Notes: a model not told the origin generated them from the sequence alone. Positions 25,506-35,293 are shown, numbered from the stretch's first letter. The stretch: DNA of 64,000 bases from an uncultured Bacteroidota bacterium (GCA_903904855.1 CAIVEH010000042.1:21636-85635), one strand, 5' to 3'. Numbers and translations: made by a program.

Positions 25506-26004
25506 TGCGTATAATTTTTGTTTAAAATTCCATTTCCCATGTTACTTCCTGCAGGAGAACGAAATTTTATGACTGAAAAAAAATTCCCGGCTGATTAGCC
25601 AGTTTGAAATATTTATGCATGGCATAAAGTGCAAATAAAATACAAGTAATACAGGTTATGGACTCATATTAATTCAAATCAGTACAATTGTAATGCGATG
25701 CCAACCCCCAATTTATGATAATAGTCATTATAGCACCTGATTGCCGTCAGCGCAATAATTATTGTTTATTGTACAAGTTCTGGTTCTGATGATCAGTCAC
25801 ACTTCTTATTGCAGGTTATAAGTACCACAAACTGAAATCCCTGAAGTGGCAGTTTCAAACAATACCTTTTGAATGATATCTTTTCTTTATCCGGATGTAG
25901 TAATGTAAGATACTATTCAGCCTTTAGGCAATGAGTATTCCATTACAGGCATATAAAATCATGTAGATTTGCTGTAGTATTTTCAATAAAGCCGTTTCTC
26001 TGCC
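25506..26004. other. Non-coding gap upstream of the porin and Kir genes
   Basis: About 500 bp between divergent genes. No open frame with coding character, no RNA gene and no strong hairpin was seen; it presumably holds both promoters. TAGATTTG at 25964-25971 fits the TAnnTTTG -7 consensus for the plus-strand channel gene, without a clear -33 TTG. Confidence 0.4.
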
Positions 26005-26967
26005 ATGCCGATTAACAAAAAAATCAACCCCTTTTTAAAAACCAATAATGATACCGGTTTCGGGTCAAATCCAAACAGTGTCGGCGGAAGGTTTATAAAT
26101 AAAGACGGCACTTTTAACCTCAGACGGGAAGGCGTTCCCTTTTTCAGGCGCATAGGCATATACCAGAAAATGCTGAGCCTGCCCATGTGGAAATTTATCC
26201 TGGTTATCCTTATTTTTTATGCCGCCATAAACCTGGTATTTACGGGCATCTATTTACTGACAGGTGCCGATCAGCTGGGAGGGCTGGTGACCGCAACCCA
26301 GTGGGGAAAAATAAAGGAAGTATTCTACTTTTCTACTCAAACCTTTACTACCCTTGGCTATGGCAGATTAAACCCTGAAGGCGATACCGCTAATCTTGTT
26401 TCTTCATTGGAAGCGCTGACTGGTTTTCTATCTTTTGCTATAGCCACCGGCCTTATTTATGGAAGATTTGCAAAGCCCAAGGCTTATCTTCAATTCAGCC
26501 ATTTGGCCGTGATATGCCCTTTTAAGGGCAAGACTGCACTGATGTTCCGGTTTGCTACTTATAAAGACAACCATACACTTACCAATGTAGAGATAAAGGT
26601 CAATATTGCTTTAAAAGTTGCAGAGGATGGAAAACAGGAATACCGGTTCTACGACCTGGCTCTTGAACGCACAAAAGTTGACAGCCTGCCGATGAACTGG
26701 ACAGTTGTTCATGCTATTGATGATAACAGCCCGCTCAATGGCCTCAACAAGGATGATATTGCCGCTGCCGATGTGGAACTATATGTGCTCATCACTGGTT
26801 TCGATGATGTTTACTCAAGCCCGGTATTGCAGCGCACTTCTTATACTTATAAAGAGATGGTTTTTGATGTTAAGTTTGTGCCTATGTACCGCGAAAGCGC
26901 TGACGGCCAAACCACCATACTGGAAATGCATAGAATCAATGAAACAAGGGAGGTGAAAACAAATTGA
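26005..26967 (+). CDS. Inward-rectifier-type potassium channel (KirBac-like)
   Basis: 320 residues. Slide-helix region and first membrane helix at ~55-80 (ILVILIFYAAINLVFTGIYLL), pore helix and selectivity filter T116-L-G-Y-G120, second helix at ~130-158, and a cytosolic immunoglobulin-like C-terminal domain (~165-310) typical of Kir channels (AVICPFKGKTALMFRFA; VDSLPMNWTVVHAID). The filter reads TLGYG where TIGYG is more common; TxGYG is still K+-selective. Located in the inner membrane; the physiological role of bacterial Kir channels is unclear. Monocistronic. Confidence 0.93.
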   Translation: MPINKKINPFLKTNNDTGFGSNPNSVGGRFINKDGTFNLRREGVPFFRRIGIYQKMLSLPMWKFILVILIFYAAINLVFTGIYLLTGADQLGGLVTATQWGKIKEVFYFSTQTFTTLGYGRLNPEGDTANLVSSLEALTGFLSFAIATGLIYGRFAKPKAYLQFSHLAVICPFKGKTALMFRFATYKDNHTLTNVEIKVNIALKVAEDGKQEYRFYDLALERTKVDSLPMNWTVVHAIDDNSPLNGLNKDDIAAADVELYVLITGFDDVYSSPVLQRTSYTYKEMVFDVKFVPMYRESADGQTTILEMHRINETREVKTN

Positions 26968-27034
26968 AAACAAAGAATTAAGAGGCCTTTGCAATTCCCA
27001 AAAAGTAAAAAATCATTAGTGTCAGTTACAGCAA

Positions 27035-27844
27035 ATGAATGAGTCAACCGGATATATAGCTACAAATAAAGAGCGCCTGCATTACCATAAATGGGGCACC
27101 GGTAAAAAGCTGTTGCTGGCATTTCACGGATACGGCGATACGGCTGAAATATTCTCACCTATGGTTCAGTACCTAGGAGCTGTATATACTATTCTGTCTG
27201 TTGATTTACCTCACCATGGCGGCAGCAAATGGGAAACAGAATCAAGGCTGAACAGTAAGGATATAGCAGAAATAACCACCTCCTTAATGACAGAATATAA
27301 AGCTGATAAAATATCGCTGATTGGTTATAGTCTGGGCGGAAGGGTATGCCTTGCAATTGCCGAACATATTCCAGAACTGATAGACCGGATAGTGCTCATA
27401 GCCCCTGATGGGCTGAAGAAAGACCCCTATTATTATTTCTTTACCCGGACATGGTTTGGAAAAAAGGTATTCAATAATCTGCTGGAGCGACCGGGACCAT
27501 ACTTTGCAGTAATGCGGCTGCTTAAAAATGCCCGGCTGGTGCATCATAAACGATATAAATTTGCAATGAACTTTCTGGGTACAAGCGAAAGCAGAGATAT
27601 GTTGTTGCGGGTATGGCCTTCTATGAACGAAGTAATGCCCGAGCCGGAGCAATTGAAAAAGATTATTGCAACTCACCATTTGCCGGTTATTATCTTTATG
27701 GGGGAGCATGATAAAATAATACCTCCAGCCAATGCTATGAAATTCAAATCGGGTCTTGATTCCGTGCAGGTGCATATAATAGAGAAAGGACACAGAATGA
27801 TTGATAACGAAACTGCCCGGCAGATATCCGGAAGCCTGTTATAG
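27035..27844 (+). CDS. Alpha/beta hydrolase
   Basis: 269 residues, no signal peptide. Nucleophile elbow G-Y-S-L-G-G, oxyanion region AFHGYGDTAEIF, acid in MGEHDKIIPP and catalytic His in EKGHRMI, so the triad is complete. The substrate is not predictable. Its TAG stop is followed after one base by the ATG of a GT2 glycosyltransferase, so the two are translationally coupled and may act in one envelope or glycolipid pathway. Confidence 0.88.
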   Translation: MNESTGYIATNKERLHYHKWGTGKKLLLAFHGYGDTAEIFSPMVQYLGAVYTILSVDLPHHGGSKWETESRLNSKDIAEITTSLMTEYKADKISLIGYSLGGRVCLAIAEHIPELIDRIVLIAPDGLKKDPYYYFFTRTWFGKKVFNNLLERPGPYFAVMRLLKNARLVHHKRYKFAMNFLGTSESRDMLLRVWPSMNEVMPEPEQLKKIIATHHLPVIIFMGEHDKIIPPANAMKFKSGLDSVQVHIIEKGHRMIDNETARQISGSLL

Positions 27845-27845
27845 T

Positions 27846-28985
27846 ATGATGGCCTTGTATTTCAGTTGCCTGCTGCTTACCATCTGTTATGTGGCGCTTA
27901 TGGGTGTTTATCAGTGGGGATGGCAAAGGCAGCAGGAGTTTAAATTGCCCTCGGGTTTTCAGCCCAGAACTTTTATTTCCATCATTATTCCAGCCAGGAA
28001 TGAAGAGGCGAACATAGGCAGGTGTATAACAGCAATCCTCTCTCAAAAATACCCAAGGCACTTACTGGAAATCATAGTAGTTGATGACCATTCGGAAGAT
28101 AAAACTGCTAAAGTTGTCAAAGCTATTTTTGATCCGGTTGTAAAATATATCAGCCTAAAGGACTACCTTAAAGATAAGCAAATAACGGCGTATAAAAAGG
28201 CCGCCATTACTGCCGGCATTTCACAAAGCAGGGGCGAACTTATTGTAACCACCGATGCCGACTGCATAGCGCCTGAAAACTGGCTGCAATATATTGCAGC
28301 TATCTATGAAAAGGAGCATCCGGTAATGGTTGTGGCCCCTGTAATATTTTCAAGTGACAATAGCATACTGCAACGGTTTCAGTTAATAGATTTCATGAGT
28401 ATGCAGGGGATTACAGCAGCTGCGCACAACCTGAAGCTGGGCAATATGTGCAATGGCGCCAATCTTGCCTTCAGCAAAGTAGCTTTCACACAGGTTGGCG
28501 GATATGAAGGCGCCGACCACATGGCATCAGGCGATGATTATCTGCTGATGATGAAACTGAATAAATCAATGCCAGGCAAAATATCTTATCTCTGGTCTTA
28601 CCATGCAATTGTTTCCACCCCACCCCAGCCCGACTGGACAAGTTTTATACAGCAACGCATAAGATGGTCATCCAAATCTGGTAAATATAATGACCCCCGG
28701 CTTACAAGTATTCTCATCCTTGTTTATCTGTTCGATAGCTCCTTTTTAGTATTAGCTATTTTGGGCATTTTTAATACTGTTTACTTTTTGTGGGCTGCCG
28801 TGATGCTGGCTATTAAAGTTGTGGTTGAATATTTATTCCTCATTCCTGTAGCCCGTTTTTTTTGCAAAAAGAATCCTTTGCTATATTTCATTTTATTGCA
28901 GCCCCTGCATATTACCTACATTATTATTGCAGGTTTTTTAGGGTTTATAGGCGGGTACAAATGGAAGGGAAGAAGCGTGAGATAA
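27846..28985 (+). CDS. Family 2 glycosyltransferase, membrane-anchored
   Basis: 380 residues from ATG 27846 (MMALYFSCLLLTICYVALMG); an earlier in-frame ATG at 27801 lies within the hydrolase gene. One N-terminal membrane helix, a GT-A domain with VVDDHSEDKT, the TTDADC metal motif and the QQRIRWSSK (QxxRW-type) motif of processive or CESA-like GT2 enzymes, then three C-terminal membrane helices. It transfers sugar from a nucleotide donor at the inner membrane, acceptor unknown. Coupled to the hydrolase gene upstream. Confidence 0.9.
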   Translation: MMALYFSCLLLTICYVALMGVYQWGWQRQQEFKLPSGFQPRTFISIIIPARNEEANIGRCITAILSQKYPRHLLEIIVVDDHSEDKTAKVVKAIFDPVVKYISLKDYLKDKQITAYKKAAITAGISQSRGELIVTTDADCIAPENWLQYIAAIYEKEHPVMVVAPVIFSSDNSILQRFQLIDFMSMQGITAAAHNLKLGNMCNGANLAFSKVAFTQVGGYEGADHMASGDDYLLMMKLNKSMPGKISYLWSYHAIVSTPPQPDWTSFIQQRIRWSSKSGKYNDPRLTSILILVYLFDSSFLVLAILGIFNTVYFLWAAVMLAIKVVVEYLFLIPVARFFCKKNPLLYFILLQPLHITYIIIAGFLGFIGGYKWKGRSVR

Positions 28986-29019
28986 AATACAAGTTAGGGA
29001 TAAAATAAAAATTTGCTTT

Positions 29020-29493
29020 ATGAGTACACTGCTATATCACGAAACACAACGATTTCCGGGAATAATGGAGATAATATTACTTACAGGTATACTGTTCTTT
29101 ATGGTATACCGGCTATTCAGGGCAAAAAAGAAGGTTTCAAAGATTTTGCTGTGGATATTTATTCCGTTTTATAGCCTGATTGCAGGCAGCGCTGTATTTA
29201 TGAGGCTTGATACACTCTATTATTCTGATAGGGTGGAGTATCAGTTCATCTGTCTTTTCAGTGGTAAGTATGATGTAACTGCTGTGGCAGAGATAGATAG
29301 TGTTAAGATTATAACTTATAATTTCAGCCATCTTGACCTTGGAACAAATGGTGTGGCATATGGTAAGATGTATGATTCACCTCCTAATAAAGCCCTGCTG
29401 TTCTCATTGAAAAATGGCCAATACCTTATGCTGGCTACAAATCATGCTGATACCCTTCTGGCCAGGCTCAGTAACTATTATCCCTTCCATTAA
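29020..29493 (+). CDS. Small membrane hypothetical protein
   Basis: 157 residues, two membrane helices in the first half (MEIILLTGILFFMVYRLF; ILLWIFIPFYSLIAGSAVF) and a soluble C-terminal domain of beta strands (VTAVAEIDSVKIITYNF; NGQYLMLATNHADTLL) that resembles a PH-like domain only loosely. No family recognised. It follows the GT2 gene by 34 bp and overlaps the convergent methyltransferase gene by 4 bp at the stops. Confidence 0.6.
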   Translation: MSTLLYHETQRFPGIMEIILLTGILFFMVYRLFRAKKKVSKILLWIFIPFYSLIAGSAVFMRLDTLYYSDRVEYQFICLFSGKYDVTAVAEIDSVKIITYNFSHLDLGTNGVAYGKMYDSPPNKALLFSLKNGQYLMLATNHADTLLARLSNYYPFH

Positions 29494-30209
29494 AATACGC
29501 CAAGCATCAGAAATACTGCCGGCACCTTACCAATAACGGGTATCTTTTTATTCCAGTCAGCTACCGATTTAGTTTTAATCATTTCATCTGCAGCGCTAAT
29601 ATTCTGGGCAATACACAGTCGCGTTTTAGGGTTGCAGTTTTTGAGCAAATCAGCGAGCAAATGGTCATTTCGGTAGGGCGTTTCTATAAACAATTGTGTC
29701 TGGTTTTCTTTTACCGATATTTCCTCCAGATCCTTTATCCTTTTGCTGCGCATAGGCTCCTTTACAGGCAGGTAGCCCGTAAAACAAAAGCTCTGCCCGT
29801 TCAGCCCCGAAGCCATAAGCGCAAGTATCAATGAATTCGGACCTACAAGCGGCACAACTTTAACACCTATGTTTTGCGAAGCAGCAACAAGCTCAGCCCC
29901 GGGGTCGGCAATACCCGGGCAGCCTGCCTCACTCATAATACCAATATCATGTCCGTCCTTCAGCCACTGAATCAGCAGGGCAGTATTGGGTCCTGTATGT
30001 TTATCAATTTCACAGAAATGAAGATCATCAATAACCAGTTCTTTATGCAACGACCGCAGAAAACGCCGCGCTGTACGGATATTCTCTACAAAATAATAAC
30101 CCAGCCTCGCTGTTACCGTTGTAATCTCAGGAGAGAGTGTATTCAAAGCGCCATCCGCAACCGGAATGGGTATCAAATAAACAGTACCGGTTTTCGTTTT
30201 ATCTGGCAT
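29490..30209 (-). CDS. RsmI-like SAM-dependent methyltransferase (tetrapyrrole methylase fold)
   Basis: 239 residues. N-terminal GTVYLIPIPVADGALNTL and the segments VENIRTARRFLRSL, DIGIMSEAGCPGIADPGAELV, VVPLVGPNSLILALMASG and LFIETPYRN match the RsmI family, which 2'-O-methylates C1402 of 16S rRNA using SAM. This is the shorter Bacteroidota-type variant, so true rRNA activity is likely but not certain. It is divergent from the DNA glycosylase gene across a 129-bp low-complexity spacer. Confidence 0.85.
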   Translation of the reverse strand: MPDKTKTGTVYLIPIPVADGALNTLSPEITTVTARLGYYFVENIRTARRFLRSLHKELVIDDLHFCEIDKHTGPNTALLIQWLKDGHDIGIMSEAGCPGIADPGAELVAASQNIGVKVVPLVGPNSLILALMASGLNGQSFCFTGYLPVKEPMRSKRIKDLEEISVKENQTQLFIETPYRNDHLLADLLKNCNPKTRLCIAQNISAADEMIKTKSVADWNKKIPVIGKVPAVFLMLGVF

Positions 30210-30230
30210 AAACTCAAATTATCGGTAAAT

Positions 30231-30330
30231 ATCCCAATTCCCAACTACAAATCCCAAACACCAAAATCCAAATTCAAAACCTGCCTGCTGGTTGGCATGG
30301 TTTCCAACTCCAAATTCCAAATTCCTAACT
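30231..30330. repeat. Near-periodic AAATTCCAA-type spacer repeat
   Basis: The spacer is built of variants of CCAAATTC, CCCAACTAC and TCCAAATTCC in near-tandem order. A reverse-complement relative (TTGGAATT units) lies at 5208-5245 between yqeY and gldC. This is typical AT-rich slippage repeat, with no visible regulatory structure. Confidence 0.4.
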
Positions 30331-30338
30331 TTGGCCCC

Positions 30339-30941
30339 ATGATTTTGCCCGAATCCTTTTATACAAGACCGGACGTTGTTCAGATAGCCCGTGAACTCCT
30401 GGGCAAAAAGCTGGTTACAGAATTCGGAGGGATAATAACTTCCGGTATCATTACAGAAACCGAAGCATATGCCGGTCCCATTGATCGGGCATCTCATGCT
30501 TATGGCGGCAGGCGAACAGCGCGAACTGAGGTTATGTACAGTCATGGGGGTGTTGCTTATGTGTATCTGTGTTATGGGATCCATCATTTATTCAATGTAG
30601 TTACCAATGTAAAAGACACCCCTCATGCCATACTTATCAGGGCAATAGAACCGCTGGAGGGAATTGATGTGATACTGGAAAGGCGAAAGAAAACCAAATT
30701 GACTCCATCTCTAACTGCAGGCCCCGGAGCGCTTAGCGAAGCCCTTGGTATTACCACCCGGCACACCGGAATTACTTTGCAGGGGCCGGAAATAAGTATA
30801 AAGGAAGGTAATAAGATACCCCATAAAGATATTATTGCGGCAACACGTGTAGGTGTGGCGTATGCCATGGATGATGCATTGCTTCCCTACCGTTTTTATC
30901 TTAGTGGCAATAAGTATGTGAGCAAGGGGAAAGGATTGTAG
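30339..30941 (+). CDS. DNA-3-methyladenine glycosylase (AAG/MPG family)
   Basis: 200 residues from ATG 30339 (MILPESFYTRPDVVQIA); the long N-terminal extension of the same frame covers the antisense of the neighbour and is rejected. Family segments: ARELLGKKLV, ITETEAYAGPIDRASHAYGG, R-T-x-V-M-Y near GGVAYVYLCYGIHHLFNVV, RAIEPLEGID and GPGALSEALGI. The Glu of ITETEAY is the general base. It removes alkylated and deaminated purines in base-excision repair. Monocistronic. Confidence 0.94.
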   Translation: MILPESFYTRPDVVQIARELLGKKLVTEFGGIITSGIITETEAYAGPIDRASHAYGGRRTARTEVMYSHGGVAYVYLCYGIHHLFNVVTNVKDTPHAILIRAIEPLEGIDVILERRKKTKLTPSLTAGPGALSEALGITTRHTGITLQGPEISIKEGNKIPHKDIIAATRVGVAYAMDDALLPYRFYLSGNKYVSKGKGL

Positions 30942-31146
30942 AAACAGTCTCATGCTTTAATACAATGTTTGTTACTACGATTAATTTAATAAATTACCTC
31001 CGTATTTCAACTTTTGCATTTAGATTACTATCAGTTCGCTTTTGTTTTCTATTCAAAAAATCAGAAGATATTGGGTATATAAAACTATTTTTGTTGCTGT
31101 ATGACCCTGATAGAAGTCAACATTTATTGCAGTTAATAAAAACTCT

Positions 31147-32985
31147 ATGCCTCGCTCACTGTTAAATAAATTTATAGTGGTGGTTGCTCTTGCAATACTA
31201 CTGTTTTTACAAATCAAAGGAGATGACATGAAACGGGGTTTGGGAGGCGATTCCCTTGGCTATTATATGTTCCTGCCATCTACATTCATCTATCATAATA
31301 ATAAATCACTTGAAAAATTACCCACAGATAAAAGTATACCACAAAAAACCATACGGGATGCTGCGGGAATGAAACAATCTAAAACCCCACTGGGCTATTC
31401 ACAAGATCCATATACATTAGGCGTGGCAATAATGGAAATGCCATTTTTCTTTATAGCACATGCCTGGGAAAAAATTAAAGGGACGGATGCAAACGGATAC
31501 TCAGATGTCTATGTTTATTTACTGTTTCTGTGCGACTTTTTTTATGCGCTTATTGGCTTAATTTTCACTTACCTCATTCTAATTCGATATTTTTCAGAGA
31601 CCCTCTCTTTATTGTCAGTCATAATCCTATTATTTGGCACTAATCTACTGTGGTTTATCATTGCTCAGGCGGGCATGTCTCATGTTCCCCTGTTTTGTCT
31701 TTATGCAATTCTGATTTATTCTACAATAAGAATGCATGAAAAACCTGCAACTCTGATGTTTATTGTTGCCGGATTTATAGCAGGAATGATAACATTAATC
31801 AGGCCATCAGATATAATTTGCCTTCTTATACCATTGCTTTATTCAGTAACAAACCGGTTGACTCTACTGCAAAAGTTGACATTCATAAAGCTGCATCCGG
31901 GAAAAACCATTTTAGCAGCTGTTATGTTTTTTTTGCCAATTATTCCCCAACTCATTTATTGGAAAATAATGACAGGTCAATTTATCTATTACAGTTATGG
32001 CAGTCAGAAATTTAACTGGACGGATCCCAAAGTATTTGAGGGGTTATTTTCAGCACATAATGGATGGCTTGTTTATTCGCCTGTAATGATTTTTTCGGTT
32101 TTCGGGCTGTTCCAATACAAAGAAATAAGGCCATGGCTGGCGTGTATCCTGGTCATCTTCCCGATATATGTTTATGTTGTTTATTCATGGTATTGTTATA
32201 CTTATATCAATGGTTTCGGATCGCGGCCTATGATTCACTTATACCCATTGCTGGCTTTGCCGCTTGCCGCATCTTTACGTTTCATTTCAAGCCAAAAAAT
32301 TCTGATAAAGATATTCCCTGTCCTGTTTTTCATTTTTCTGGCTAGCGCTGGTTTCAGCTATACTTTACAACAAGGTTACAAATTACTGATAAGTGAAGCA
32401 TCCAACTATCCTTACAACATGCAAATACTATTTCACAACAAGTTGACCTATAATGACCTTGTTGCATTTGATCTGGGAGAAATCCAACCTGAAAAAGATA
32501 AGATAAGTAAAGTAGCAACAGTGGCCTGCGAGTATGTTGAAGATTCCTTAGCAATTAGTTATGAGTTGGATACTGCAAGCCAACGCAGGTTTGCTTGTCA
32601 CATTAAAGATGAAGAATACAGCCCTAAAATGTTATCTGTGAAGTATGACTCAAAGGTTTTCGGCGCATCGAAATACATAAGATGCAGTGGATGGTTTATG
32701 TACCCTAAACTTGGGGAATATACCAGCCATTATCTGGTGCTGACAATTGAAAATATTAAATGGTGTGCCTGCAAAATTGAGAACAAGGTATTTGCCTCAC
32801 AAAGCAACTGCCCACAGGAAGACATCTACCTGACCAATGTTCACAATGGGAAATGGGGGTATGTATGGTTCTATATCAGGATACCCGATAATATCCCTGA
32901 GGGAAACATTATTTCACTTTATGTATGGAATCCCGGGCAATTTGACTTATATTTCGATGACATTTGCATGGAACTATATAAGTAA
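31147..32985 (+). CDS. Polytopic membrane protein, GT-C glycosyltransferase-like
   Basis: 612 residues. One N-terminal helix, a loop with GGDSLGYYMFLPSTFIYH, then about nine more membrane helices to ~residue 410, followed by a ~200-residue soluble, beta-rich C-terminal domain. The arrangement (acidic residues in the first periplasmic loop, helix bundle, C-terminal lectin-like domain) resembles GT-C lipid-linked sugar transferases, but no diagnostic motif proves it. It is preceded by ~200 bp with no clear gene. Confidence 0.55.
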   Translation: MPRSLLNKFIVVVALAILLFLQIKGDDMKRGLGGDSLGYYMFLPSTFIYHNNKSLEKLPTDKSIPQKTIRDAAGMKQSKTPLGYSQDPYTLGVAIMEMPFFFIAHAWEKIKGTDANGYSDVYVYLLFLCDFFYALIGLIFTYLILIRYFSETLSLLSVIILLFGTNLLWFIIAQAGMSHVPLFCLYAILIYSTIRMHEKPATLMFIVAGFIAGMITLIRPSDIICLLIPLLYSVTNRLTLLQKLTFIKLHPGKTILAAVMFFLPIIPQLIYWKIMTGQFIYYSYGSQKFNWTDPKVFEGLFSAHNGWLVYSPVMIFSVFGLFQYKEIRPWLACILVIFPIYVYVVYSWYCYTYINGFGSRPMIHLYPLLALPLAASLRFISSQKILIKIFPVLFFIFLASAGFSYTLQQGYKLLISEASNYPYNMQILFHNKLTYNDLVAFDLGEIQPEKDKISKVATVACEYVEDSLAISYELDTASQRRFACHIKDEEYSPKMLSVKYDSKVFGASKYIRCSGWFMYPKLGEYTSHYLVLTIENIKWCACKIENKVFASQSNCPQEDIYLTNVHNGKWGYVWFYIRIPDNIPEGNIISLYVWNPGQFDLYFDDICMELYK

Positions 32986-33022
32986 TACCGATTAAACTAT
33001 AAAGAACGGCATGAAAAAATCT

Positions 33023-33067
33023 CACGCGAAGGCGCGATATGCAAACGTCATTTTTAAGGCCGCAAAG
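33023..33067. repeat. Dispersed short repeat, copy 2
   Basis: CACGCGAAGGCGC (33023-33035) and GGCCGCAAAG (33058-33067) repeat the two halves of the element at 8758-8782, here separated by an insertion. Intergenic between the membrane protein and the convergent VWA gene. Confidence 0.45.
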
Positions 33068-33118
33068 AATACCAATGCCGGTTTATAATGACTATTTGGC
33101 ATAAATTCACTTGTTACC

Positions 33119-35158
33119 TTACTGCGCCAGCCAGTACTTCCTCAGCAACCACTCCCCTGTTGCCAGCGCCAGGATAATGAAGAAATACCATTTTCGGTCT
33201 ACCAGGGGCACAGTTTCGGTATTGGTCTGGATAAGTGGTTTAACATGCTCATTATGGGTAATGCTGTCGTAAAGTGATGCCACATTTTTCGAAGTCGTAA
33301 AGCCGCCATTGTATTTCTTCGCCAGGCTATACAGCATCGGGTAGTCAGCCCCGCTCTGCATCAGTTCCAGCGGCATACTCTCAACCACAAATGTACCGGT
33401 AGCAGCATACTCCTTGCCATTATAAGTGGTATGTGCCGAGTAGGTATAGGTGCCACCTGCCCATATCCCTATATTCAGGTTGTAGGCGCTGCCGCTGCGT
33501 TCAAACGAGAAATCCTGTTTGCGGCCCGCACTGTCAACAATGCTTATCAATGCATCCGGAGTATTCACCTGTTCATTATTGGCATTAAGCAGGTAAGCGC
33601 TCAGCGATATTGCCTCCTGGTCGCTCCACACATACCTGGGCAGAGCCACCATGAAAGGCCGCTCCTTATTATTGGCAGACAGAAAGGCCACCGTCTGCCT
33701 GATGCACTCATCTACAACTGCATGTCCGTTAAAGTTTTTAAACTCATACAACCGCCATCGCCATATGCCTTCACCTGCAAGTACTGCCGATGGCACACTA
33801 CCCTGCTGCATCAGCCACAACGGTTGTTTTTCATCGTCCCATGCCTTCTGACTGAAGAGTACATTGGCGCCGGGTGCTGCAATCATTTTACCATTATTCA
33901 GCACCAGCGGCGGCATTTTATCAGTTACCGATTGTATGTTCTGCGGCAGAAGAAAAGCATTGAACGATGGGTTGTAAATGCCCTGCTCATCATGTGGCCC
34001 CTGTGGCGAAAATGTAGTATGTGTTATAGCTTCCAGATTGTTCAGCCCGGCTATATCTGTCTGCGGTGTGAGAATAAACCATATGGGCTTATGCGCCTCC
34101 TGTAGTTGAGTACCTATACGGTTGCGTACGGAGGGTAGCCCATGAGCTATTATCACATTATAAGGCGCCAGAGAGGCGGGCATAGCATCCACCGGCAATA
34201 CGGTTAATTTATAGCTCTCCAACCCGCTCAGCGCTTCCTTAATGGCATTAATATCCGGGTGCGGCGCGGCCGATACAATCAGTATATTCTTCTTTTCCTC
34301 CACTACTTCCACAAAAAGATCCTTCCGGTTATTTGCTGCATTTTTTTCGCCTTCCGCTTCGGGCACAGTAATTATATAATGGTGCAGCCCGGCTTTTGTA
34401 GCCTTAACACTGAAGGATACCGATTTGTCGTATTTATCCGTATTAATAGCCAGCGGCACCGATGAGAGCGTTTCCTCACCTTCCTTTATAAACACACTGT
34501 TGTTGTAGCCCTTACATAGTTCCGCAACCACATCGGCCCTCACCTCAAAACTGCTGTTGATGGTTACTGTTTTATTGGCATACACATTGGCCAGCCGCAA
34601 GTCTTTCTGTTGAGTACTGTCGCCTATAGCCACTGCATATAGGGGACTATGCAGCGCCAGTTGCTGGTAAAGCGGGTTCAGCCCCTGGTTGAACCTTCCA
34701 TCGGTAGCCAGTATCACAGCCCCAAGGTTGCGGATACCATAAAACTCCTGCGCCCTAGCCAGCGCTGCCGATATATCGGTAGCCTGCTGATGGTAAATAA
34801 ACGTACTGTCGGTTTGCACCGTATTGCCAAACCCCCATTGCACCACCTGGTAATGGGCCGCGAGCCTGTTGGTCAGCTCATTCATACTTTTCCGGTAGAC
34901 CGCCGAGTCGACACCAAGTACATTACCCACCGAACGCGAATTGTCCTGCAATAGCAAAATAACCGGTTTCTCCACAACGTTTTTGGTAATGGTGATCACC
35001 GGAACAAGCAACAATAAAAGTGTAAAAAACACCACCAGTGTCCGCAATAATGACGTAGCCCAGGGATACGGAACCGCACGCCGTTTATCGGCACGATAGA
35101 CCCAATAACCTGCGCCTGACGATATTATAATAGCTATAAGCCAGTAAATCCATTGCAT
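33119..35158 (-). CDS. VWA-domain membrane protein
   Basis: 679 residues. Two N-terminal membrane helices (IYWLIAIIISSGAGYWVY; LLRTLVVFFTLLLLLVPV), then a von Willebrand A domain with metal site D72-N-S-R-S76 (DxSxS) and a later ATDGRFNQG, a central domain with VILIVS- and GLPS-type Rossmann-like strands, and a C-terminal helix (WYFFIILALATGEWLLRKY). Such proteins recur in Bacteroidota near Bat or MoxR operons, but neither is present here. Ligand unknown; most of the protein is periplasmic. Confidence 0.75.
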   Translation of the reverse strand: MQWIYWLIAIIISSGAGYWVYRADKRRAVPYPWATSLLRTLVVFFTLLLLLVPVITITKNVVEKPVILLLQDNSRSVGNVLGVDSAVYRKSMNELTNRLAAHYQVVQWGFGNTVQTDSTFIYHQQATDISAALARAQEFYGIRNLGAVILATDGRFNQGLNPLYQQLALHSPLYAVAIGDSTQQKDLRLANVYANKTVTINSSFEVRADVVAELCKGYNNSVFIKEGEETLSSVPLAINTDKYDKSVSFSVKATKAGLHHYIITVPEAEGEKNAANNRKDLFVEVVEEKKNILIVSAAPHPDINAIKEALSGLESYKLTVLPVDAMPASLAPYNVIIAHGLPSVRNRIGTQLQEAHKPIWFILTPQTDIAGLNNLEAITHTTFSPQGPHDEQGIYNPSFNAFLLPQNIQSVTDKMPPLVLNNGKMIAAPGANVLFSQKAWDDEKQPLWLMQQGSVPSAVLAGEGIWRWRLYEFKNFNGHAVVDECIRQTVAFLSANNKERPFMVALPRYVWSDQEAISLSAYLLNANNEQVNTPDALISIVDSAGRKQDFSFERSGSAYNLNIGIWAGGTYTYSAHTTYNGKEYAATGTFVVESMPLELMQSGADYPMLYSLAKKYNGGFTTSKNVASLYDSITHNEHVKPLIQTNTETVPLVDRKWYFFIILALATGEWLLRKYWLAQ

Positions 35159-35266
35159 TGGGCGGCAAGCTAAGGAATCTTACGGAGCTAATTTTCGTTG
35201 CAGTCCTAAAAAAATCAAAAAAAAGAGCAGAACATGTTACTTAATCAAGAACTTTGAGTCTACATA

Positions 35267-35274
35267 TATATTTG
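35267..35274 (+). promoter_or_regulatory. Candidate -7 element upstream of the His-rich gene
   Basis: TATATTTG matches the TAnnTTTG consensus 20 bases before ATG 35294. No well-spaced -33 TTG is seen. Confidence 0.25.
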
Positions 35275-35293
35275 ACCATTTAATTTTGATAAT

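Noticed and set aside
29874..30338. N-terminal extension of the 3-methyladenine glycosylase frame.
   Set aside because: It covers the antisense of the methyltransferase gene and low-complexity spacer; family similarity begins at ATG 30339.
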